This document shows, one piece after another, positions 1 through 5,418 of a DNA stretch of 8,479 bases; position 1 is the first letter of the stretch; each line of letters starts with the position of its first letter. The translations under genes and the position numbers were made by a program. This DNA is from UBA668 sp052034175. Lineage in GTDB: Bacteria; Actinomycetota; Acidimicrobiia; Acidimicrobiales; Ilumatobacteraceae. The DNA lies in assembly GCA_052034175.1 (NCBI GenBank), contig JBPOIX010000187.1, forward strand, positions 1-8,479, written 5' to 3'. A model generated the notes under the pieces. That model was given only the letters and a program-made list of their open reading frames with translations. It was not told the DNA's origin and did not search any database.

Positions 1-1
1 G

Positions 2-88
2 ATCGAGCTGCCCGCCGGCCGCTGGGTGCGCACCTTGCAGACCACCTGGGTGGAGCCCGCGTACCTGGAGCCGGATGCCGCGTGGTGA
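2..88 (+). CDS. C-terminal end of a molybdopterin hydroxylase (xanthine dehydrogenase family) large-subunit frame, partial
   Basis: The window opens inside a reading frame whose last 28 residues run up to a TGA at 86-88. The end of this peptide, VEPAYLEPDAAW, resembles the (H/E)xAYLEPDAA segment of xanthine dehydrogenase/aldehyde oxidase/CO dehydrogenase large subunits, which lies a few dozen residues before the GGGFGGK cofactor loop. The next coding stretch, starting at 89, is in exactly the same frame and begins with that loop, so both pieces look like one protein interrupted by a stop. The family oxidises N-heterocycles, purines or aldehydes using a Mo-pterin cofactor with FeS and FAD partner subunits, none of which are visible here. 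The substrate is unknown. The gene may be naturally split, nonsense-mutated or recoded at the TGA. The family assignment of this short tail depends partly on its neighbour. Confidence 0.65.
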   Translation: MELPAGRWVRTLQTTWVEPAYLEPDAAW

Positions 89-119
89 GTGCCGGGCGGC
101 CAGCCCGTGCTGGCGCTCA
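86..119 (+). other. Predicted RNA hairpin beginning at the in-frame UGA
   Basis: The bases 86-93 (TGAGTGCC) can pair with 112-119 (GGCGCTCA), giving seven Watson-Crick pairs plus one G.U. Inside it, GGGC at 94-97 pairs with GCCC at 103-106 around the loop GGCCA. The stop codon and the GTG start would both lie in the base of the stem. Such a structure could influence re-initiation or readthrough. It loosely resembles a bacterial SECIS in having GG at the loop's 5' side, but the loop starts only nine bases after the UGA, closer than in known bacterial elements. Chance pairing is common in DNA this GC-rich. Confidence 0.3.
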
Positions 120-823
120 CCAACGGCGGGGCGTTCGGCGGCAAGGCAGCCAGCGAGGTCGGCGAGGTGGCGCGCCGGCTGGCGGCGCAGCACGGCCGCA
201 CCGTGCTGGCGCAGTACTCGCGCGAGGATGTGGTCCGCCTCGGGCCGAAGCGCCCACCGTTGGCCGCGGGGGTCCGGGCCGACGGCACCGGCGTGGTGCG
301 GGTGGCGCGCACACCCGGGGTCGCCGCGGCGATCGGCGCCGCGGCCCCAGGCCTGGAGGTCGAGGAGGTGGACGTGGTGGGCCCGCCCACATCCGCTTCG
401 TTGCGTGCAGCCGGCTGGGCCGAGGCCGCGGTCCTGCTGGCCCCGGACGACGGCTGGATCACGGCCCCGAACGGGGCGCGGGCCACGGCGATGGTGGCCG
501 CGGACACGGTTCGGGTGACGGTGCACTGCGGGCAGCCGTTGGACGCGGTGGTGCTGCGCTCCTACTGCGTCGGTGCCGCCCACATGGCGCTCGGGTGGGT
601 GCGCAGCGAGGCCATCACCGTCGGCGCCGACGGGGTGCCGCTCGACCTCACGATGCGCAGCTTCGGCGTGCTGCGCGCCGTCGACACACCGGCCGTGGAG
701 GTCGAGTTCGTTGCCGACGACGGCCCGCCGGTGAACGGCTCGGATGCCGTGTTCGCCGCCGTCGCCCTGGCAGCGTGGCGGGCCGAGGGCTTCGCGCCGC
801 GGTGGCCTACGATGCGGGCATGA
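89..823 (+). CDS. Xanthine dehydrogenase-family molybdopterin-binding protein (C-terminal half)
   Basis: This 244-residue product is read from a GTG directly abutting the upstream TGA (TGAGTG), so translation would be coupled to the preceding piece. Residues 12-19 (NGGAFGGK) match the glycine-rich GGGFGGK loop of Mo-hydroxylases, and residues 41-57 (AQYSREDVVRLGPKRPP) match the following 'SREE..xxGKRP' segment. The tail at 213-240 (PPVNGSDAVFAAVA...RWP) resembles the family's 'AIANAV..A.G' C-terminal helix. The stretch from the GGGFGGK loop to the end is about half the usual length of roughly 500 residues, and I cannot find the catalytic GE(G/P) glutamate: the equivalent site reads DGPPVN. 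It may be a divergent actinobacterial branch or a structural partner subunit. It overlaps the RidA gene by four bases (ATGA). Family membership is likely; activity and substrate are unknown. Confidence 0.72.
   Translation: MPGGQPVLALTNGGAFGGKAASEVGEVARRLAAQHGRTVLAQYSREDVVRLGPKRPPLAAGVRADGTGVVRVARTPGVAAAIGAAAPGLEVEEVDVVGPPTSASLRAAGWAEAAVLLAPDDGWITAPNGARATAMVAADTVRVTVHCGQPLDAVVLRSYCVGAAHMALGWVRSEAITVGADGVPLDLTMRSFGVLRAVDTPAVEVEFVADDGPPVNGSDAVFAAVALAAWRAEGFAPRWPTMRA
808..813 (+). promoter_or_regulatory. Candidate -10 element (TACGAT) for a leaderless ridA-like transcript
   Basis: TACGAT fits the actinobacterial TANNNT -10 consensus and is followed by exactly six bases before the ATG at 820. Transcription would then begin at or next to the A of the start codon, giving a leaderless mRNA. 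It lies inside the last codons of the upstream gene, so it would be an internal promoter supplementing the ATGA-coupled read-through. No clear -35 is visible. Confidence 0.4.
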
Positions 824-1173
824 CTGCACCTCTTGGCCCGTACACGCCCGCCGTCCGCGCCGGCGACTGGATCATCGTCAGCGGCCAGCTCGGCCAGAAG
901 GACGGGGCGGTGGTCGCCGGCGGCGTGCCCGCACAGACGGCGCAGGCCGTCGAGAACCTGAAGACGCTGCTGGCCTCGATGGGCGCGGAGATCACCGACG
1001 TCGCCAAGACCCTGTGCTTCCTCACAGACATGGGCACCTTCGCCCAGTTCAACGAGGCGTACAGCGCAGGGTTCGCCGGCCACCGGCCGGCGCGCAGCAC
1101 CATCGGCGTGGCGGCACTGCCGGGTGGTGCGGACGTCGAGATTGAGGCCTGGGCGTTCAAGCCACTAGGGTGA
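820..1173 (+). CDS. RidA/YjgF/YER057c family reactive imine/enamine deaminase
   Basis: This 117-residue protein matches the compact RidA fold over its whole length. RidA proteins hydrolyse reactive imine/enamine intermediates (such as 2-aminoacrylate) to ketoacids and ammonia in the cytoplasm, acting as trimers. Visible landmarks are GPYTPAV (6-12), SGQLG (21-25), and PARSTIGVAALP (90-101) followed by VEIEA (106-110). Arg92 and Glu107 align, at the same 15-residue spacing, with Arg105 and Glu120 of E. coli RidA, so the active site appears intact. The ATG at 820 overlaps the previous stop by four bases, and there is no upstream in-frame alternative that fits the family N-terminus. The neighbour suggests a role with a Mo-hydroxylase pathway, where RidA-like or aminoacrylate-peracid-reductase-like subgroups occur, but it may be housekeeping. 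Confidence 0.9.
   Translation: MTAPLGPYTPAVRAGDWIIVSGQLGQKDGAVVAGGVPAQTAQAVENLKTLLASMGAEITDVAKTLCFLTDMGTFAQFNEAYSAGFAGHRPARSTIGVAALPGGADVEIEAWAFKPLG
1166..1171 (+). promoter_or_regulatory. Candidate -10 element (TAGGGT) or weak RBS before the 51-residue membrane protein
   Basis: TAGGGT matches TANNNT and ends exactly six bases before the GTG at 1178, the same geometry seen before the ATG at 820. This would give a leaderless mRNA. The embedded AGGG, seven bases from the GTG, could instead act as a weak Shine-Dalgarno sequence for a message read through from the RidA gene. The sequence alone cannot separate the two. Confidence 0.35.
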
Positions 1174-1177
1174 CCTC

Positions 1178-1333
1178 GTGCCCGGTGCCATCGCCATCGT
1201 CGTTGCTCTGCTCCTGTTCCCCGTCGTTGCCCTGATGGGGTCCACCACCATTGCCGCCCTGCTCGGCTGGGCGCTGAACCGTGATGCCGCGGATCGCGCC
1301 GAAGGCAGCGAACTGCTCGACGTCAACTACTGA
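1178..1333 (+). CDS. Small 51-residue membrane protein of unknown function
   Basis: Reading from GTG 1178 gives 51 residues beginning MPGAIAIVVALLLFPVVALM and ending ELLDVNY at a TGA. Residues about 4-20 are strongly hydrophobic, and a second hydrophobic stretch covers about 24-33 (TIAALLGWAL). The protein could thus form a short two-helix hairpin or one long helix, followed by a charged tail (NRDAADRAEGSELLDVNY). The start lies four bases after the RidA stop. I recall similar small hydrophobic proteins in Acidimicrobiia genomes but cannot name a family. Support comes from the sharp hydrophobic-then-acidic pattern, the tight spacing on both sides (the convergent gene's stop is seven bases away) and the -10/RBS-like sequence. 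No function is proposed. Confidence 0.65.
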   Translation: MPGAIAIVVALLLFPVVALMGSTTIAALLGWALNRDAADRAEGSELLDVNY

Positions 1334-1340
1334 GGCGCGC

Positions 1341-2582
1341 TCACAGCCCGTCCACGACGTCCAGGTTGAGGATTCGCCGTTGCCACAGGTAGGCCCGGTC
1401 CTCGGCCGTCAGCCGGCACTCGTCGGCAGCATCCGTCCACCCGGCCCGGATCGCGTCCAACTGCTGGTGCACGATGTCGCGGGCCTCGGCGGGTGGCACC
1501 CCGAACTCTGAGGCGCGCCCGATCAGGCCCGGCAGGTGGCTGCGCTTCCAGCCGTCTCGGCCGATGGCCATCGCCTGCTCCGTGTAGCCGGGGCGGAGCT
1601 CCGGGCACAGGTCGTAGGCCGGTGTCAGCTCCAGCGTCGTGCCGTCCCAGAACGCGGCGTGGTTGCGCGCGTGGTCGTCGGTGTTGCCGACGGCCATATT
1701 GAACGCCACGCGGGTGAACAGGTCGCGCAGGGTGGCGGCAGGGTCGGCCGCGTACGTGCGCAGGGTGTCCATCAGCCCCCAGTACGTGGCCTCACCGGCG
1801 CGCTCCACGGGCAGGCCCGCGAGGGTGAGCGCCGAGACGAGGAGGCGTCGCCGTCCACCACCCGGGCGGTCGAAGCGCTCGACCAGCTGCACGTCGCGCC
1901 CAGCGATGTGCACCACCCGGCTGCGGGCCACGTTCAGGCCGACCCGCGCCGCGAGGTTGGTGGCGACGGCTTCGGCGTGCAGGACGGGGTAGGTGTCCAG
2001 CGGCGAATCGAATTTGGCGATGTAGGCCGTGCCCCCCTCGGAGTACAGCGCCTTCGGGCGGGCGCCGCCCACACCGCACGCCGCCAGCATCGCCACATCG
2101 GCGGAGGCGGAGGCGGAGCCGTGGTCGGTGGCGAACCGCGCGCCGTGCTCCAGCCGGTCCACCCCTTCGACGAGTTCGGCCAGGGTTCCGTTCGGCGCTG
2201 CGAGCACGGCGTCGTCGGGCCGGGCGGTGACCTCCAGCCCGCCGATGCGGTCGCCACCCACGGCCGCCAGCAGGGCGGGGGTGGGGAGTGCCGTGACGTC
2301 AGTTCCCGCGGCGCGGGCGACCACCCGCTGGCCCCACAGGTCGGGCCCGGCGTCGGCCAGGCAGCCGGCGATCCGCAGGCCGGGACGGGGCTCGATCGGC
2401 TTCCCGTGCAACGGCAGGTCCCACAGCGCGATGGCGTCGGTGCGGGCCAGGTAGCCAGGAAGGTAGGTGAACTGGTGCCGCCCGTCCGGGGTGGTGGTGA
2501 GCACGCCCGACGGCACCGGCTCGACGGCGCCTGGCAGCCAGATGCGGACGAAGTGGCGGGTGGCCTCGGGTGCGGACGGCAT
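1341..2582 (-). CDS. HipA-like serine/threonine kinase, orphan (no adjacent HipB)
   Basis: This 413-residue protein is close to the usual HipA length (about 440). HipA kinases phosphorylate translation-related targets (E. coli HipA: glutamyl-tRNA synthetase) and are normally paired with a HipB antitoxin. The N-terminal HipA domain covers about 10-120. The P-loop-like segment CGVGGARPKA is at 169-178, the ATP lysine is likely Lys190 (IAKFDSP), and the catalytic core is GNTDDHARN at 299-307 with Asp302 and Asn307, followed by PAYD with Asp324; spacing matches E. coli Asp309, Asn314 and Asp332. The serine that E. coli HipA autophosphorylates (Ser150) aligns with Gly170. No HTH antitoxin gene lies upstream; the start is 42 bases from a divergent decarboxylase gene. 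I chose ATG 2582 because longer in-frame extensions run antisense through that gene. The target and phenotype are unknown. Confidence 0.88.
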   Translation of the reverse strand: MPSAPEATRHFVRIWLPGAVEPVPSGVLTTTPDGRHQFTYLPGYLARTDAIALWDLPLHGKPIEPRPGLRIAGCLADAGPDLWGQRVVARAAGTDVTALPTPALLAAVGGDRIGGLEVTARPDDAVLAAPNGTLAELVEGVDRLEHGARFATDHGSASASADVAMLAACGVGGARPKALYSEGGTAYIAKFDSPLDTYPVLHAEAVATNLAARVGLNVARSRVVHIAGRDVQLVERFDRPGGGRRRLLVSALTLAGLPVERAGEATYWGLMDTLRTYAADPAATLRDLFTRVAFNMAVGNTDDHARNHAAFWDGTTLELTPAYDLCPELRPGYTEQAMAIGRDGWKRSHLPGLIGRASEFGVPPAEARDIVHQQLDAIRAGWTDAADECRLTAEDRAYLWQRRILNLDVVDGL

Positions 2583-2624
2583 CGCTCGGCACCGTACCTC
2601 GGCAGGGCTGGCACACTGTGGCCC
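2583..2624. promoter_or_regulatory. Short divergent intergenic region shared by the HipA-like and decarboxylase genes
   Basis: These 42 bases separate two divergent starts and must carry upstream signals for both, or the promoters extend into the opposite genes. On the plus strand CACACT at 2612-2617 stands seven bases before the ATG at 2625 and is an imperfect TANNNT. An interrupted dyad (GGGC 2605-2608 and CAC 2612-2614 against GTG 2618-2620 and GCCC 2621-2624) abuts the decarboxylase ATG and could be an operator or hairpin. No good Shine-Dalgarno sequence is visible for either gene. Confidence 0.3.
2591..2596 (-). promoter_or_regulatory. Candidate -10 element (TACGGT on the minus strand) for the HipA-like gene
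   Basis: Read on the minus strand, TACGGT fits TANNNT and stands eight bases before the ATG at 2582. Initiation six to eight bases downstream would leave a leader of zero to two bases. It is the only TANNNT match in the 42-base divergent gap. No -35 is apparent. Confidence 0.3.
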
Positions 2625-4004
2625 ATGCACTTGCACGACACATCGACCGAGGTGCTCACCCAGGCCGTCGTTCGCTACGCCGTGGACCGTGTCCGCCTCG
2701 ACCCTCCGCCGCTGGACGGTCCGCGCACCCCGGCCGAGTTGAAGGCGATGGCCAGCGGCACGATCTCGCCCAAAGGGCTCGGCGGTCTGGAGGCGCTGCG
2801 CGTGTTCAGCGATGTCCTCGCACCGGCGTGCATCTCCGTCGACCATCCGCGCTTCCTCTCCTTCGTGCCGGCCGCGCCGACGGAGGCGTCGATCCTGTTC
2901 GACCTCGTGGTCGGTGCCTGCAGCATCTACGGCGGGTCGTGGCTGGAGGGCGGCGGGGCAGTGTTCGCCGAGAACGAAGCGCTCCGCTTCCTGGCAGACG
3001 CCGCCGGCCTTCCCGCCGAAGCCGGAGGGGTGTTCGTCACGGGTGGTACCGCGGGCAACCTCAGTGCGCTCATCGCCGCACGGTGGCGGTGGCGGCAGCA
3101 GGCCGAGGGCAGGTTCGACCGCACGCGCGGGATCATCATCTCGTCGAAGGGGGCGCACAGCTCCATCGCCCAGGCGTGCCGGGCGATGGACACCGACGAG
3201 GTGCAGGTGGCGGCGGACGACGAAGGGCGTCTGCACGTGGAGAACCTTCGGGACGCCGTGGCCGCCCTGTCCCCGGAGGACCGCGAGCGGGTGTTCGCCG
3301 TGGTGGCAACGTGCGGCACCACCAACGCCGGCGTCATCGACGACCTGGACGCCGCGGCCGACGTGGCGGAGGAACTGGGCGTGTGGTTCCACGTGGACGG
3401 CGCCTATGGCGGGGCCGGCCTGCTGGCGCCGAGCGTGCGCCACGCCTACCGCGGCATCGAGCGGGCGGACAGCTTCATCGTCGATCCGCACAAGTGGCTG
3501 TTCGCCCCGTTCGACAGCTGCGCGCTGCTGTATCGCGACCCGTCAGTGGCCAAGCGGGCCCACACCCAGCACGCCGAGTACCTCGACGTGCTGCACACCG
3601 ACCATCCCGACGAGTGGAACCCGAGCGACTTCGCGCACCACCTGTCACGCCGCGCCCGTGGCCTGCCGTTCTGGTTCAGCCTGGCCACCTATGGCACGGA
3701 CGCCTACCGCGAGGCGGTCGAGGGGACGCTGGCGGTGGCGAAGGAGGGGGCGCGGCTGATCACGGCCTCCGAGCACCTGGAGCTGATCATGGAGCCGGAG
3801 CTGAGCATCGTGCTGTTCCGTCGCAAGGGCTGGTCCGCGGCCGACTACCAGAGCTGGAGCGATCGCATGTTGGCCGCCGGGACTGCCTTCGTGGTGCCCA
3901 CGGCGTGGGCGGGGGAGACCGTCCTGCGGTACTGCGTGGTGAACCCGCGCACCACGGTGGACGACCTGCGGCTGATCGTCGAGTCGCTGGCGGTGGCGGC
4001 ATGA
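2625..4004 (+). CDS. Group II pyridoxal-phosphate-dependent decarboxylase (aromatic amino acid/glutamate decarboxylase family)
   Basis: This 459-residue protein belongs to the fold-type I PLP decarboxylases (aromatic-L-amino-acid, glutamate, diaminobutyrate or tyrosine decarboxylases), which remove CO2 from an amino acid to give an amine in the cytoplasm. Landmarks are HPRFLSFVP (74-82), the phosphate-binding TGGTAGN (139-145), His178 in KGAHSS stacking on the cofactor, HVDGAYGG with Asp258 binding the pyridine nitrogen, and DPHKWLF with Lys290 as the Schiff-base lysine. The set is complete and the length normal, so it should be active. The substrate cannot be read from sequence; the 'SVDHPRF.F' start resembles the aromatic amino acid decarboxylase branch. 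The ATG at 2625 fits the family N-terminus. The stop overlaps the deaminase start by ATGA, indicating coupled translation and probably a shared pathway. Confidence 0.9.
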   Translation: MHLHDTSTEVLTQAVVRYAVDRVRLDPPPLDGPRTPAELKAMASGTISPKGLGGLEALRVFSDVLAPACISVDHPRFLSFVPAAPTEASILFDLVVGACSIYGGSWLEGGGAVFAENEALRFLADAAGLPAEAGGVFVTGGTAGNLSALIAARWRWRQQAEGRFDRTRGIIISSKGAHSSIAQACRAMDTDEVQVAADDEGRLHVENLRDAVAALSPEDRERVFAVVATCGTTNAGVIDDLDAAADVAEELGVWFHVDGAYGGAGLLAPSVRHAYRGIERADSFIVDPHKWLFAPFDSCALLYRDPSVAKRAHTQHAEYLDVLHTDHPDEWNPSDFAHHLSRRARGLPFWFSLATYGTDAYREAVEGTLAVAKEGARLITASEHLELIMEPELSIVLFRRKGWSAADYQSWSDRMLAAGTAFVVPTAWAGETVLRYCVVNPRTTVDDLRLIVESLAVAA

Positions 4005-5359
4005 CCGACCTCGTCATTCGCAACGCCCGGCTGGTGGCCACGGTGGATGCCACCCGGCGGGAACTTCCCGGTGGCTGGGTGGCCGTCACCGGCAACCTGA
4101 TCGAAGCCGTGGGCACCGGCCCGGCGCCGGCGGCCGATGTCGTGGTCGATGCCTCGGACTGCCTGGTGACCCCGGGGCTGGTGAACGCCCACCACCACAT
4201 CTACCAGAACCTCACACGTGCCTACCCGCCGATGACCGACAAGCCCCTGTTCGGCTGGCTGCAGTCCCTCTACCCACTGTGGCGCGGCATCGACGAGGAG
4301 GCCGTGTACGCCAGCACCTTCGTCGGCCTGGCCGAGCTGGCACTCAGCGGCTGCACCACCAGCTCGGACCATCTGTACCTTCACCCGCGCGGCGCCGGCG
4401 ACCTGCTCGGCGCGGAGATCGCTGCCGCACGCGAGCTGGGCATGCGGTTCCATCCCACCCGCGGCTCGATGAGCTTGAGCGAGAAGGACGGCGGTCTTCC
4501 GCCCGACGACGTGGTGGCTGATGACGACGAGATCCTGGCCGCGTCGCAGGCCGCGGTGGCGCGCCACCACGATCGTTCCCACGGGGCCATGACCCGCGTG
4601 GCCCTCGCGCCGTGCAGCCCGTTCAGCGTCACCGAGCGGTTGATGGTGGCCTCGGCCGAGTTGGCCGAGCAGCTCGACGTGCGGCTGCACACCCACTTCG
4701 CCGAGAACGCCGAGGACGACGCGTTCTCACTGGCCACGTTCGGCTGCCGCCCGATGGAGTACCTGGAGCGCACCGGCTGGTGCACCGACCGCACCTGGGT
4801 GGCGCACTGCGTGATGCCCTCGGACGCCGAGCAGCGGCGGCTGGGCGCGGCGGGCGTGGGCGTGGCGCACTGCCCGAGCAGCAACCTCATCCTGTCGTCG
4901 GGCATCTCGCCGGTGGTGCCGATGCGCGCCTACGGGGTGAAGGTCGGCCTCGGGGTGGACGGTTCGTCGTCGGCGGACAGTGCGTCGCTGTGGTTGGAGG
5001 CCCGCCAGGCGATGCTGCTGGCGAAGCTACGCGACGGTGCGGCCGCGGGCACAGCGCGGATGGCGCTGGAGATCGCCACCCTTGGCGGCGCCGGCTGCCT
5101 CGGCCGGGAGGGCGAGATCGGCGTCATCGCGCCCGGTGCGGTGGCCGATCTGGCGGTGTGGAAGCTCACCGGGCCACTGTTCGCCGGGGCACTGGCGGAC
5201 CCCGTCGAGGCGTGGTTGCGCTGCGGCCCGGTCGGCGCGTGGCACACCGTGGTCAACGGTTGTTTCGTGGTCCGCGACGGGCAGGTGGTCCACCCGGCGC
5301 TGGAGGACCAGTTGCGTGTCCACGCGCGGCACGCGGCGCGGCTGCAACGGCTGCCCTGA
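4001..5359 (+). CDS. Amidohydrolase, 8-oxoguanine deaminase type (AtzB/TrzN-related)
   Basis: This 452-residue protein belongs to the metal-dependent amidohydrolase superfamily, in the branch with 8-oxoguanine deaminase (8-oxoguanine to urate plus ammonia, EC 3.5.4.32) and triazine hydrolases. The metal and catalytic set is intact: His64 and His66 (NAHHHIYQ), His232 and Glu235 in HTHFAE, His269 in VAHC, and Asp320 in GVDGSSSAD. The segments LFGWLQSLYPLW (83-94) and ELALSGCTTSSDHLYL (112-127) are what I associate with 8-oxoguanine deaminases. A typical small beta-sandwich is formed by the N-terminus (1-58) and C-terminus (from about 370). The start overlaps the decarboxylase stop by ATGA. Related activities (isoguanine, hydroxyatrazine or another aminated heterocycle) cannot be excluded, and the coupled decarboxylase is not a known purine enzyme partner. 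Confidence 0.8.
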   Translation: MTDLVIRNARLVATVDATRRELPGGWVAVTGNLIEAVGTGPAPAADVVVDASDCLVTPGLVNAHHHIYQNLTRAYPPMTDKPLFGWLQSLYPLWRGIDEEAVYASTFVGLAELALSGCTTSSDHLYLHPRGAGDLLGAEIAAARELGMRFHPTRGSMSLSEKDGGLPPDDVVADDDEILAASQAAVARHHDRSHGAMTRVALAPCSPFSVTERLMVASAELAEQLDVRLHTHFAENAEDDAFSLATFGCRPMEYLERTGWCTDRTWVAHCVMPSDAEQRRLGAAGVGVAHCPSSNLILSSGISPVVPMRAYGVKVGLGVDGSSSADSASLWLEARQAMLLAKLRDGAAAGTARMALEIATLGGAGCLGREGEIGVIAPGAVADLAVWKLTGPLFAGALADPVEAWLRCGPVGAWHTVVNGCFVVRDGQVVHPALEDQLRVHARHAARLQRLP

Positions 5360-5374
5360 CGGGCGCGTCCGCCG

Positions 5375-5418
5375 TCAGCGCCAGTTCAGCGCCAGTTCAG
5401 CGCCTGTTCAGCGCCAGG
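5375..5418. repeat. 11-base tandem repeat, four copies, between convergent genes
   Basis: The unit TCAGCGCCAGT occurs head-to-tail at 5375-5385, 5386-5396, 5397-5407 (one change, CCTGT) and 5408-5418 (last base G). It fills most of the 48-base gap between the deaminase stop and the NERD gene stop, and the fourth copy forms the end of the NERD coding sequence. Each unit read on the minus strand contains TGA, so the period of 11 puts stops in all three minus frames. I see no classic terminator hairpin with a T-run. Confidence 0.85.

Noticed and set aside
120..137. Second hairpin (AACG/CGTT around GCGGGG) as the SECIS apical stem at canonical distance from the UGA
   Set aside because: Only four contiguous pairs with a mismatch below; too weak to support.
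82..819. Open frame extending upstream of the RidA start
   Set aside because: It is Arg/Gly-rich shadow sequence overlapping the Mo-binding protein; RidA similarity begins at the ATG at 820.
1341..2624. HipBA toxin-antitoxin operon
   Set aside because: No HTH-encoding hipB frame is found on either side of the HipA-like gene within the window.
2583..3491. In-frame N-terminal extension of the HipA-like frame running antisense to the decarboxylase
   Set aside because: It has no family similarity, overlaps a gene with intact catalytic motifs, and ATG 2582 gives the normal HipA start and length; the open frame is a high-GC artefact.
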